Assembly: GCA_020636325.1 (NCBI GenBank)
Contig: JACJYC010000008.1
Span: 124,001-188,000, forward strand
From: Lewinellaceae bacterium
GTDB lineage: Bacteria; Bacteroidota; Bacteroidia; Chitinophagales; Saprospiraceae
Reading direction: 5' to 3'
DNA length: 64,000 nucleotides
In this document: piece by piece, positions 27,301 through 35,324 of the stretch
Layout of the letters: each line of letters starts with the position of its first letter
Position numbering within the stretch: position 1 is the stretch's first letter
Translations under genes and position numbers: made by a program
The notes under the pieces: model-generated
Told to the model about the DNA's origin: nothing
The model's input: only the letters and a program-made list of their open reading frames with translations
Databases searched by the model: none

Positions 27301-27368
27301 ATCAGACGCCGTTCATGCCCGGCAACGAAATGGATGCCCGTCAATTGCCGATCTTTGTGGTGAAGTGA
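24354..27368 (+). CDS. Large secreted caspase-domain (C14) protein with N-terminal beta-propeller repeats
   Basis: 1004 residues. A signal peptide (ILLAVFMPVLGWSQ) is followed by 7-8 repeats of about 50 residues with GGxxDD and WLVKT patterns (residues 30-385, propeller-like), then two CARDB/Ig-like beta domains (about 410-610), a segment of Ig-like type (about 630-740), and a C-terminal caspase-like domain (about 745-1000). Catalytic dyad: His825 (FISSHGKN) and Cys874 (IDACHSG). Such metacaspase-like proteins usually cleave after Arg/Lys. No type A T9SS tail is seen. The neighbouring papain-like protease makes a two-protease pair. Confidence 0.88.
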   Translation: MNPKIFKTILLAVFMPVLGWSQPNGLDWEGRFGGSNQDEVRQIIEASNGYLMAVGETQSGASGKSDGLLLILDYSTGRKLAEKRIGGARADGFSAIVQTYDGYFLLAGYTESAGSGKKDAWLVETDEYGNVIWESTFGGAGDDYFSCLAFLTDGTLAAAGQRDGGSKGDIWLAQIEGRKLIGEHQLGKNKYASLSGMALGADGQLALAGNTGSAAESGKGDAYLLKTDIGGKIAWERTFGDKDWDEATHLIATPDDGFAMAGITRSNSAGGLDMWLVKTNNAGFQQWQGAFGGKDDDFAQAVAALPDGSFLLGGRSKSYHSGARTFKGYVVKVTSGGQRAWEWPYGGQKDDAVQAFAVLHNGAVVAAGNSASDAQGADDAWVFRFSESPAAAGGLQGAKQTGIDHSEAVLRTADGKLRPNERSHLTFTLFNQQQANIPDLQVSVKQTKGANGVRYWEQNYFGNLSAGTNREIRIPVYGDAAVNTAENEFTVTVRSGNQELASFAAGFSSLQPLQAAVEVDNFTFEDSKTSDDETVQVVLHNPGDFAAKPVTVQFKMPAGIQAVSPREVSIPQILPHASQTVKFVYRRTGTLRSDQLSITCTVDFGDQKIEKKLERGAAMGKEIFMLLTQPDETKSDIRSLISNKDVFDVQLAVGSNAPLQQKSFKVLNNSVVVDGSKMDEVRLSAGDKGKSQFGYVYNNKIHLQPGENRLEIEVETPDGKFRTSTMVVTYQPQQPNLHILAIGPSQRDLNYTSKDAGDFAAAFEGQAGPDKLYGKVFIHKMVLPEDTEADDIREAVADLVFQYENPAAAQRILDQDVLLVFISSHGKNSRDGFKLLPSNYDPRYERIRSIDFQLDIVQELNRIQCKKAVFIDACHSGAADSKEMTDIERADALTKLAALNPGLNTMSSCGASEMSYEDAAWENGAFTEAILEAFGNKEVTGPGGAYHADADNNGIITLAELYNYLRLRVPQMVRQQKPGAPTNQTPFMPGNEMDARQLPIFVVK

Positions 27369-27415
27369 CGGAGCGATATTCAGCTTAATAAATTGAACAT
27401 CCAATTGAACACCCC

Positions 27416-30400
27416 ATGAAAAATCAAACCGGCTTATTTTTAGCCATAGCCATCCTGTTAACCACCTTTCAGCGCCCAATGGCCCAATGCGGGACTGTGG
27501 TCGGCGATACGGTTTACGTGACCAGCTCGAATAACGTTGCCGGGTCCCTGCGGTTTGCCATCAATTGCGTGAACGACCCGGCTTCCACCATCCGGTTCAT
27601 TCATTTCAACATCGGTACGCCTGGCGTCATTACTATAACCCCCACGCCTGCGGCCCCGCTCCCGGCCATCACGAAAGCCAATGTGGTGATCGATGCCAGG
27701 ACCCAACCCGGCTGGTTTCTCGGCAAGGTGGTCATCGACGGGGGGATTGCCGGAAACCAGCACGCCTTGCAGGTCAACGCCGCCAATGTGGAAATCTACG
27801 GCCTGTACATCACCAACTTCACAAATGCGGGCTCCGGCGGCGCTATTGTGCTGAACGGCTCCGGCGCCACCGTCAGCGAGAATGCAATGGGCGGCAACCG
27901 GTACGGCATCCTGGCCAACAGTCCGTCCTCCTTTACGGCTTCCGCTAACCTGATCGGGGTAGATCCCACCTCCGGCGCCGCCCGCAACAATGCCCTTGAC
28001 GGCATCCGCATCCTGACCTCGGCTTCCGGCAATTTCGAGATCACCGGCAACACGATCGCCCATAACGTCAACGGGATCTTTGCCGCCTCCCCGGTCGTGA
28101 ACGTCCTGGCGACCGATAATGAGATCTACTGCAATTCCAGCGCCGGGATCGAAAGGTCGGGGTTTGCCGTTTCAGGCTTCGCGATCACTGCCGCAGCTTC
28201 GACTTCCATTTCCGGCTCCGGGCCCAACGGCGCCCTGATCGAGGTGTTTATCAATGACGCCGCCGGTTGCGACCCCGTGAATCCGCCCTGCCAGGGAAAA
28301 ACGCTCATCGGAAGCGCAACCGTATCCGGCGGTACCTGGACGGTAAGCGTAGCTTCGGGCGTGTTGTCGTCAGGCGATCAGGTGACGGCCACCGCTACGG
28401 TAGGCGGAAACAATACGTCGGAATTCCTGAACTGTACGACCATCGTTTGCGATGAAACCCTCAGTTTTACCAATGTAAAGGACGCCTGCGGCGCTGCTGA
28501 CGATGGAGAGGCGACAGCCGTGGTCTCCGGCGGCGGGACCTATACCTACAATTGGAGCAACGGACAAAACACACAAACTGCCGTTAATCTGACCGCAGGA
28601 AGTTATACGGTCGTCGCCTCTGATCCGGCGGGGTGTTCGTATACAGGACAGGTAACCATCGGCTCCCTGCCCGTTCCAACGGTAGGCCCAACCTCCAACT
28701 CGCCGCTATGCGAAGGCGCCGCGCTCAACCTGATCGCCAATCCTTCCGGCGGAACCCCCGGCTATGATTTTGCCTGGGACGGCCCTTCCGGCTTCTCCAG
28801 TACAGGCGAAAACCCCGTTTTAAACAGTACGACGCCTGCCAACGGCGGAACCTACGGCGTGACGGTCACGGACGCCAACGGCTGCAGCGACCGGGATAAT
28901 CTGACGGTAACGGTCAATTCGGCGCCCGATATTACCCTCACCGGGCAGGATGCCGATTGCAACGGCGACGCTACCGGAGCCATCATGCTGACGACATCAG
29001 CTGCGCCGCCGCTGGCCTTCCAGTGGAGCAACAACGCTACGACCCAGGATATCGGCGACCTGCCGGCGGGCAACTACTCGGTAACCCTGACCGCCGGCAA
29101 CAATTGCCAGGCCATCGCGGGCCTGGATATCCATGAGCCGCCGGTTCTCGACCTGAATGTGACCCCCGCAAACGCTACCTGCGGACAAGCCAACGGCAGC
29201 GCAACGGCATCCGCTTCCGGCGGCACCCCGAATTACACCTATCTCTGGAGCAATAACGCCGCCGGGCAGATAAACAACGGATTGGCGGCAGGTACCTATA
29301 CGGTTACCGCAACCGACGCCAACGGCTGCACTGCTGTTGAAACCGTCGTGGTCACCAATTCGGACGGACCGGGCCTGTCGACCACCACGACGGACGCCAC
29401 TTGCAACGGCGGTTCGGACGGCAGCATCAACCTGACGGTCTCCGGAGGCACAGCGCCCCTGACCTTCAACTGGAGCAACGGCGATGATACCCAAAATAGC
29501 TCCGGGCTGCCTGCCGGGACCTACACCGTTACCGTCACGGACGGCAACAATTGCGAAGCCGTGACTTCGGCAACGGTCGGCCAACCCAATCCCCTCACCG
29601 CCGCCGTAACGCCTGCCAACAGCCTTTGCGGCCAGGACAACGGGACCGCACAGGCGGTTGCCCAGGGGGGGACCGGGCCCTATACCTTCAACTGGAGTAA
29701 TGGAGCAACCGGTTCATTGATCAGCGGGCTGGCCGCAGGCACATACGACCTGACCGTAACGGATGCCAACCTCTGCACCTTTCAAACCAGCACCGTCGTA
29801 GCGGATGAAGGCGGGCCCACCCTCACCGCCGACTCCACGCCGGCTGATTGCGCGGGCACGGCAACCGGCTCCATCAGCGTAACCCTCACCGGCGGCGCCG
29901 GCCCTTACCTTTTTGAATGGAATACCGGGGCGGATGCCCAAAACCTCGGCAATATTCCCGCCGGGTTTTACAGCCTGACGGTTACGGATGCCAACGATTG
30001 TCAGGCTTTTATTACCGCAACCGTTACCGAACCGGACCCCGCGGTGATCGATGATCTTCAACCGACGCCGCCTTCAACCGTCGGCGGGTCCGACGGTCAA
30101 CTCGCCTTCAACCTGAGTGGCGGTACGCCGCCCTACAGCTATTTCTGGTCAGGGGCTTCAACCGGAAACGGTACACTGCCCGGTCCGGGGTCCGGCCTGA
30201 TCGCCAACCTGCCCGCCGGCAATTATACCCTCGGCGCGCTTGATGCAAACGGGTGCCCGGCGCAAAACCAGACCTTCACCATCAATCAGGCAAACTGCAC
30301 AACCGAGATCACCGGATCGGATATCACGGACGAAAGTTGTGCCGGAAACGCAGACGGCAGCATTGCGCTGACGGTCACGGGCGGACAATCGCCGTTCGGG

Positions 30401-32239
30401 TACAACTGGACCGGCGGCGGCGATTCCGGCAGCGGTTCGGGGCTCATGATCGAAAACCTCGTTGCGGGCAGCTATATGATCACCGTAACAGGGCAGGACG
30501 GCTGCACGGATGCCGCAACCCTGACGGTCGGCGGAAATGCGGTACCGCCGCCCGGTACGACCACAGCGAGCGAATGCGACCAGGGTAACGGCCAAGCGGC
30601 CTTTGACCTTACGGCCCTTGAAAGCGCCATTTCAACCGGCCCCGGATTCAATATCCTGTGGTTTCTGGACGGCGCGGGCGCAAACCCCGTCCCGGATCCG
30701 CAAAACCACAATGCAGGCAGCGGACAGGTATTTGCGGCGCAGGAGCAGGGCGGCTGTGTTTCAGGGCTGACGGCTGTCCCGCTGCAGGTGTTGCCCCAGG
30801 GGAGTCCGGGCTGCGGCGGCGGCGGTTGCACCACCTTTGCCGGAACGATGGACATCGGGCCCGTCGCGTCGTTTTGCACCGGCGGAAATGCCATAGCGAA
30901 CCACAACAACGACGCCGTCCTGGATGGAGACGACGCCCTGATCTATGCCCTGCATACCGCGTCGGGAACGGCGCTCGGCAATGTGCTGGCAACGGCGCCC
31001 GAACCGGTTTTTGCCTATTCTGCCGGGACAATGACCGCCGGAACGACCTACTACATTTCAGCTGTGGCCGGCAATGCCGCCGGCGGCGGGATCGATCTCT
31101 CCGATCCGTGCCTTTCGGTGGCGGCGGGCCAACCCATCGTATTCAGCGACGGCAGCGGCGGAATCCTGAATTTCATCCAGGGGGAAGAGGTGCTTTGCCA
31201 GGGCGAAATGCTGATCCTGTCGACCAATGACCTGGGCGCCGGCGGCTTCACCTATCATTGGATCAAGCCTTCCGGGGATACTGTCCAGACGGTTGAGCCG
31301 GATTATATCCTGGAATCGGTCCAGCCGGCGGATGCGGGGGATTACTACGTGTTTGCGGTCGGGCAGGGGTGTACCAGCGACCAGACCGGACCGTTCAGTC
31401 TGACCGTACTGGGGCTTCCCCAGGGGGAGGTGGTCTTTGCCGGCGATGATGCTGATGTTTGCGAGCCCGGTTACCAGCTCAATGCTTCACCGGTTACCGG
31501 CGCCAACGGCGTATGGACGGCCCCGTCCGGCGTATTGTTGCAGAATGCCCGCCAGGCCTCGACGCTTGCAACCGGCTTAAAACCCGGTTCGAACCGCTTC
31601 ATCTGGACGGTTACCGCGGACGGATGCGGGGTGATCGGCGCAGATACGGTGGAGGTCGTGGTGGCCACCGGATTGCAGGCTGCGGATGATTATTTCACCC
31701 TGGAGCTCGCCAACACGGAAATCTTTACGGACGTACTGAAAAACGACGGCCTGCCCCCTGGCACGAATTACACCTTGAGCGCCCGTACGCTGCCGCAGTT
31801 CGGCGAGCTCAGGACGTTGTCCAACGGATTTCAATACTTTGAGGAGGAAGGCCTGAGGGGAACGGTGTCCTTTGTGTATGAGGTCTGTTATACCGGTTCG
31901 GATTGTCCTTCCGCCTGCGATACGGCTACGGTGTACATCGAAGTGCTCAACCTGCCTTACCTGCCCGAAGGGTTCAGCCCCAACAACGACGGCGTCAACG
32001 ATTACCTGGAGGTGCTCGGCTACCGCAGCGGAGGAGACGTCTCCATGAAACTCACCATTTCCAACCGGTGGGGCGACCTGGTCTACCAATCGGAAAATTA
32101 CCTGGAGGAAGCGCCCTGGGACGGCCGGTCGGGCAGCAATTCAAAACCGCTGCCGGAAGGCGCCTATTATGCCTTGATGGAGGTCAGCGTGGAAGGCGAG
32201 CTATATCGGCGTACGCAGGTGGTGTATCTGGTGTATTGA
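27416..32239 (+). CDS. Giant SprB-repeat adhesin with gliding-motility C-terminal domain
   Basis: 1607 residues. A signal peptide is followed by a right-handed beta-helix region (about 35-230, IYGLYITNFTNAGSGGAIV) and an Ig-like module. Then come about eight SprB repeats (about 345-1040) of the form CxGxxDGSI...GGTxPxxFNWSNG...LPAGTYTVTVTDxNxC, then Ig/PKD-like modules. The C-terminal CHU_C/gliding domain (LPEGFSPNNDGVNDYLEV, ISNRWGDLVYQSENY, WDGR) is a type B T9SS sorting signal. The PorP/SprF-family gene begins 64 bp downstream, the usual partner that helps secrete or anchor such adhesins. Role: surface adhesion or gliding. Confidence 0.92.
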   Translation: MKNQTGLFLAIAILLTTFQRPMAQCGTVVGDTVYVTSSNNVAGSLRFAINCVNDPASTIRFIHFNIGTPGVITITPTPAAPLPAITKANVVIDARTQPGWFLGKVVIDGGIAGNQHALQVNAANVEIYGLYITNFTNAGSGGAIVLNGSGATVSENAMGGNRYGILANSPSSFTASANLIGVDPTSGAARNNALDGIRILTSASGNFEITGNTIAHNVNGIFAASPVVNVLATDNEIYCNSSAGIERSGFAVSGFAITAAASTSISGSGPNGALIEVFINDAAGCDPVNPPCQGKTLIGSATVSGGTWTVSVASGVLSSGDQVTATATVGGNNTSEFLNCTTIVCDETLSFTNVKDACGAADDGEATAVVSGGGTYTYNWSNGQNTQTAVNLTAGSYTVVASDPAGCSYTGQVTIGSLPVPTVGPTSNSPLCEGAALNLIANPSGGTPGYDFAWDGPSGFSSTGENPVLNSTTPANGGTYGVTVTDANGCSDRDNLTVTVNSAPDITLTGQDADCNGDATGAIMLTTSAAPPLAFQWSNNATTQDIGDLPAGNYSVTLTAGNNCQAIAGLDIHEPPVLDLNVTPANATCGQANGSATASASGGTPNYTYLWSNNAAGQINNGLAAGTYTVTATDANGCTAVETVVVTNSDGPGLSTTTTDATCNGGSDGSINLTVSGGTAPLTFNWSNGDDTQNSSGLPAGTYTVTVTDGNNCEAVTSATVGQPNPLTAAVTPANSLCGQDNGTAQAVAQGGTGPYTFNWSNGATGSLISGLAAGTYDLTVTDANLCTFQTSTVVADEGGPTLTADSTPADCAGTATGSISVTLTGGAGPYLFEWNTGADAQNLGNIPAGFYSLTVTDANDCQAFITATVTEPDPAVIDDLQPTPPSTVGGSDGQLAFNLSGGTPPYSYFWSGASTGNGTLPGPGSGLIANLPAGNYTLGALDANGCPAQNQTFTINQANCTTEITGSDITDESCAGNADGSIALTVTGGQSPFGYNWTGGGDSGSGSGLMIENLVAGSYMITVTGQDGCTDAATLTVGGNAVPPPGTTTASECDQGNGQAAFDLTALESAISTGPGFNILWFLDGAGANPVPDPQNHNAGSGQVFAAQEQGGCVSGLTAVPLQVLPQGSPGCGGGGCTTFAGTMDIGPVASFCTGGNAIANHNNDAVLDGDDALIYALHTASGTALGNVLATAPEPVFAYSAGTMTAGTTYYISAVAGNAAGGGIDLSDPCLSVAAGQPIVFSDGSGGILNFIQGEEVLCQGEMLILSTNDLGAGGFTYHWIKPSGDTVQTVEPDYILESVQPADAGDYYVFAVGQGCTSDQTGPFSLTVLGLPQGEVVFAGDDADVCEPGYQLNASPVTGANGVWTAPSGVLLQNARQASTLATGLKPGSNRFIWTVTADGCGVIGADTVEVVVATGLQAADDYFTLELANTEIFTDVLKNDGLPPGTNYTLSARTLPQFGELRTLSNGFQYFEEEGLRGTVSFVYEVCYTGSDCPSACDTATVYIEVLNLPYLPEGFSPNNDGVNDYLEVLGYRSGGDVSMKLTISNRWGDLVYQSENYLEEAPWDGRSGSNSKPLPEGAYYALMEVSVEGELYRRTQVVYLVY

Positions 32240-32303
32240 AAGGCAAAATGCAAAAGCGGGTAATGCAAAATGTAAAAATGGAAACGCAAAATTGAAAAGG
32301 ACA
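32238..32303. repeat. AAAATGCAAAATGTAAA-type low-complexity spacer
   Basis: A short A-rich repeat between the adhesin stop and the PorP/SprF start, of the same kind as 16955-17048. Confidence 0.5.
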
Positions 32304-33290
32304 ATGGAAAACCCTCGCATCTTCAAATTCCCATATCTTCGAATCCTCCTTATCCTGTTTTCAACGGGAACAGTTTCCGCACAGCAACTCCCCTTGTTCA
32401 GCGTCTACCGCGATCAATCCGGCGTGCTGAACCCGGCTTCCATTTCAGGCAATTACCTGCTCAATGAGATGAACTACTCGATCGGAGCGAGTTATCGCCG
32501 GCAGTGGATGGACCTCAAGGACGGGCCGAATACCCAGGTGGTGAACTTTGAGTACATCCCCAAAGAGCGCGATGAGCTCATCACCGGCGGGCATATCATC
32601 CGGGATCAGACCGGCAAGATCGGGCAGACCGGGATTTACGGCCGGTTTGCTTACCGGCTGGAGCTGGGCCGGCGGGTTGACCACGCATTGTCCATCGGCA
32701 TCGGTGCGGGGTTGGTGCAATACCGGGCCAAATTGAACGATATCCGGTTTGCCGAACCCGAAATTTCCGACCTGGACAAACCCAATGTGCTTTACCCGGA
32801 TTTCAGCCTGGGCGTATACTACTATTACAGCGATAAGCTCTACGCCGGCATTTCCGTTCCCCAAACCTTCGGCTTGTCGACCGTCTATCGCGACACATCG
32901 GGCAGCCGGGCATTCGATATCCGGCGCGTTCAGCACCTTTACGGCGTGGTCGGCGGGTATTTTGATGTGGAATGGTTCGGCTCCAGCACGTCTTTTATCG
33001 AGCCGTCGCTCTGGATCAGGTACGTGCCCCGCGGCCCCGTCAGCCTGAATTTCAACGCCCGCTACCAGATCAGCGACTTTTACTGGTTCGGCCTGGGGGG
33101 TGGGGTAGGGATGGGCAGCCCGGTGAGTTCGGCCCTTCACCTGGAAACCGGCATGAAGCTGGGCGAATCCCTGAACATCCTGAACAGCCAATGGACGATC
33201 GCCTTTGCTTATGACGTGCCTTTGGGCAAATACCGGTCGTTTCTGGGCAATATCTTTGAGGTGAGCGTGGTGTATTCGTGGTTTGACTGA
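32304..33290 (+). CDS. PorP/SprF-family type IX secretion membrane protein
   Basis: 328 residues from ATG 32304; ATG 32292 adds four residues. Signal peptide (LRILLILFSTGTVSAQ), then QLPLFSVYRDQSGVLNPASIS, the family's opening block, followed by a predicted outer-membrane barrel with LNPA, YPDFSLGVYYYYSDKLYAGISVPQ and a C-terminal YSWFD strand. Family members form pairs with SprB-like type B cargo and are needed for its surface display. The coupling to the 1607-residue adhesin is typical. A G-rich array follows the stop. Confidence 0.9.
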   Translation: MENPRIFKFPYLRILLILFSTGTVSAQQLPLFSVYRDQSGVLNPASISGNYLLNEMNYSIGASYRRQWMDLKDGPNTQVVNFEYIPKERDELITGGHIIRDQTGKIGQTGIYGRFAYRLELGRRVDHALSIGIGAGLVQYRAKLNDIRFAEPEISDLDKPNVLYPDFSLGVYYYYSDKLYAGISVPQTFGLSTVYRDTSGSRAFDIRRVQHLYGVVGGYFDVEWFGSSTSFIEPSLWIRYVPRGPVSLNFNARYQISDFYWFGLGGGVGMGSPVSSALHLETGMKLGESLNILNSQWTIAFAYDVPLGKYRSFLGNIFEVSVVYSWFD

Positions 33291-33337
33291 GGAGGGTGAG
33301 GGGGTGAGAGGGTGAGAGGGTGAGAGGGTGAGAGGGG
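33290..33337. repeat. GGGTGAGA array (putative G-quadruplex) between convergent genes
   Basis: GAGGGTGAGG followed by four or more GGGTGAGA units; GGG tracts separated by five bases. It lies exactly between the convergent PorP/SprF and GH9 genes. Sister arrays at 49165-49235 and 56876-56990. Confidence 0.88.
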
Positions 33338-33345
33338 CAACTTTG

Positions 33346-35172
33346 TTAATTGCGTGCGCCCCAGCAGGCCATCATCAGGAGGGCATCGGCCGTACCGTCC
33401 ATGGTCGGTTCGTTGGTGGCGTAGTCGCCGTTGTCGTCGCCGTAAACCGCGACACCGTTCTGGACAGCTGCAAATTCATCCGGTTGGCCGTAAGCGATGC
33501 CGAGTTGCTTGTCGTGGATATCCTTTCGCAGGGGGCCGTCCACCAGTCCGCCGGGGACCTGTCGCCCGGTTTTCATCCAGACGCTGGTGTGGATATCTTC
33601 CGGGTATTCGCCGCCCCTTGGGATCATCGTGAACATGGAGGTGCCCCATGAATTGGTACCGAACAGCCAATCGCGCTGAGCGACCATGAAGCCGTGATAG
33701 GTCCTGTCGCCGGTCATGTGTTCGTACAGGATGATCTGGGTGATCAGGGCGGAAACCAGGTTGTTGGAGCACCAGATGAACGGTACGCCCGTCCGGAAAG
33801 GGTTTCCGTCAGCCCGTTTCAAACACTGTTCAATGCCCTTTTTGTAAAACCCGGCGAGTTGTGTCTTCATTTCCGGGTCCGCCGATCCATACAAGGCGAA
33901 ATGGCCGACATTCACAAAGGGATAGAACCGGTAATGATCGGCTGAATCTTCCGACATCCAGCTGGTTACGGTATTGGCGCCCAGTGCGTATGTATTGGCG
34001 TCCCGCAGGTATTCAGGCAGGCCGGTTGCCTTGTACAGTTCCGCCGCGCCCCATTCCATGTCGTCCGTCCAGGTATCCTCGGTATAGCGATAGGGTGCGC
34101 TGTAGGAATTGCCTTGCTGGTATCCTTCTTTTGCTTTACCCAGGGCGTATAGGGAGACAGCCGCCTTCAGGCATTTTTCGGCGTACAGGGTATCTCTGAG
34201 GTCTTTTTTCCAGATGCGGTGAGCCATTGCCATGGCGGCGGCGCTGCGGCCGGCGAGGTTGGCTACCCCGGTGGCTTTGCTTTTGAATTTGCCGAGCCCT
34301 TGCGGTTGGCCGTCAGCGAAATAGGCGACCCGGTAGCTGTTGGGGCCCCAACCGTAGTCGGAGGGGTCCTGGTCGGGCATTTTCCAACCCCGGTGATCCC
34401 GGTCGTCGGCCACCTGGTGAATGAGCTGGTCCGGAGCGGGATGGAGCTTGTGGATCCAGTCGAGGCCCCACCTGGCTTCATCCAGCACGTCGGGAATGCC
34501 GTTGGCGCCGGGTTGGCCGAGTGCGTTGAACTGATCGCCGAACTGATCCGGGTACAACTCATAGGCCAGCAGCATCCGGGCTACCGCATTGCTCGACGTG
34601 ATCAGGTATTTCAGCTGATCGCCTGCGTCGTGCCAGCCGCCGGAGGCATCCACATAGGTGGAATCCTTCATCGGGCCGTATGCTGAACGGCCGTCCCGCT
34701 GATGACAAACCAGATCCAGGAAGGGATTGTATCCGCAGCGTTGTTGCCGCATAAAAGCCAGGAGGTCTTCTGCATAGCCGCTGTAGCCCCGGTCTCCGAT
34801 TTCGAAATCTACCGACCGGGTTTGCCTGTCCGCCAACTCAAGCCGGTATTCGCCCGGAAGGGTTACCGGTGAAAAATCCAGGCGATAGTAATGGAACCCC
34901 TTCCATTCGGGCGCCGTATCGGGTTGGATCTTTCCGGAAAAGACCGCTTTGCCGGTGCGCGCATCGATCACGGAAAACCGGCCGTTGATGGGTGACCGGC
35001 TGAAGGAAACCGCCACTTTGGGGTCGTCCGGGAAATACCCCAGCTGGTTGACCCGGATATAGGCGGCGTCAGTTGCGGCGGACCAGGCCCGGCTGGGAAA
35101 TAAAATCCCGGCGGCAATCCAGGCGTAAAGAAACAGGTTGATGAACCGGTGTTGGATCCTTTCGTCTTGCAT
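33346..35172 (-). CDS. Glycoside hydrolase family 9 protein (endoglucanase-type) with N-terminal Ig-like domain
   Basis: 608 residues. A signal peptide leads into a cellulase-N Ig-like domain (about 35-130, AYIRVNQLGYFPDDPKVAV). The GH9 (alpha/alpha)6 barrel follows: ASGGWHDAGDQLKY carries the catalytic base Asp, FGTNSWGTSMFTM and PEDIHTS form the substrate cleft, and YATNEPTMDG carries the proton-donor Glu. It is secreted and expected to hydrolyse beta-1,4-glucan or a related polymer. No CBM and no T9SS tail are visible at the C-terminus. The gene is monocistronic, about 150 bp from a T9SS cargo gene in the same direction. Confidence 0.9.
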   Translation of the reverse strand: MQDERIQHRFINLFLYAWIAAGILFPSRAWSAATDAAYIRVNQLGYFPDDPKVAVSFSRSPINGRFSVIDARTGKAVFSGKIQPDTAPEWKGFHYYRLDFSPVTLPGEYRLELADRQTRSVDFEIGDRGYSGYAEDLLAFMRQQRCGYNPFLDLVCHQRDGRSAYGPMKDSTYVDASGGWHDAGDQLKYLITSSNAVARMLLAYELYPDQFGDQFNALGQPGANGIPDVLDEARWGLDWIHKLHPAPDQLIHQVADDRDHRGWKMPDQDPSDYGWGPNSYRVAYFADGQPQGLGKFKSKATGVANLAGRSAAAMAMAHRIWKKDLRDTLYAEKCLKAAVSLYALGKAKEGYQQGNSYSAPYRYTEDTWTDDMEWGAAELYKATGLPEYLRDANTYALGANTVTSWMSEDSADHYRFYPFVNVGHFALYGSADPEMKTQLAGFYKKGIEQCLKRADGNPFRTGVPFIWCSNNLVSALITQIILYEHMTGDRTYHGFMVAQRDWLFGTNSWGTSMFTMIPRGGEYPEDIHTSVWMKTGRQVPGGLVDGPLRKDIHDKQLGIAYGQPDEFAAVQNGVAVYGDDNGDYATNEPTMDGTADALLMMACWGARN

Positions 35173-35262
35173 GTCGGCGTTGGTTTGGCGTTCTGTCCGG
35201 CTGCAAGGTAAGAAGAATGCGGATTTGCGTATAAAAGGCAGGTGGAAAACCGGGGAAATACG

Positions 35263-35303
35263 GGCGCTGTCCGCTTACGCCATAGACTTCGGCGGACAGC
35301 GCC
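35263..35303 (-). terminator. Hairpin after the T9SS cargo gene
   Basis: A 12-bp stem (GGCGCTGTCCGC with GCGGACAGCGCC) around a 17-nt loop, 22 bp beyond the leftward gene ending at 35325. No long T-run follows, so it may be a terminator or a processing hairpin. Confidence 0.45.
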
Positions 35304-35324
35304 ATCATATCAAAGCCTCAAAAA

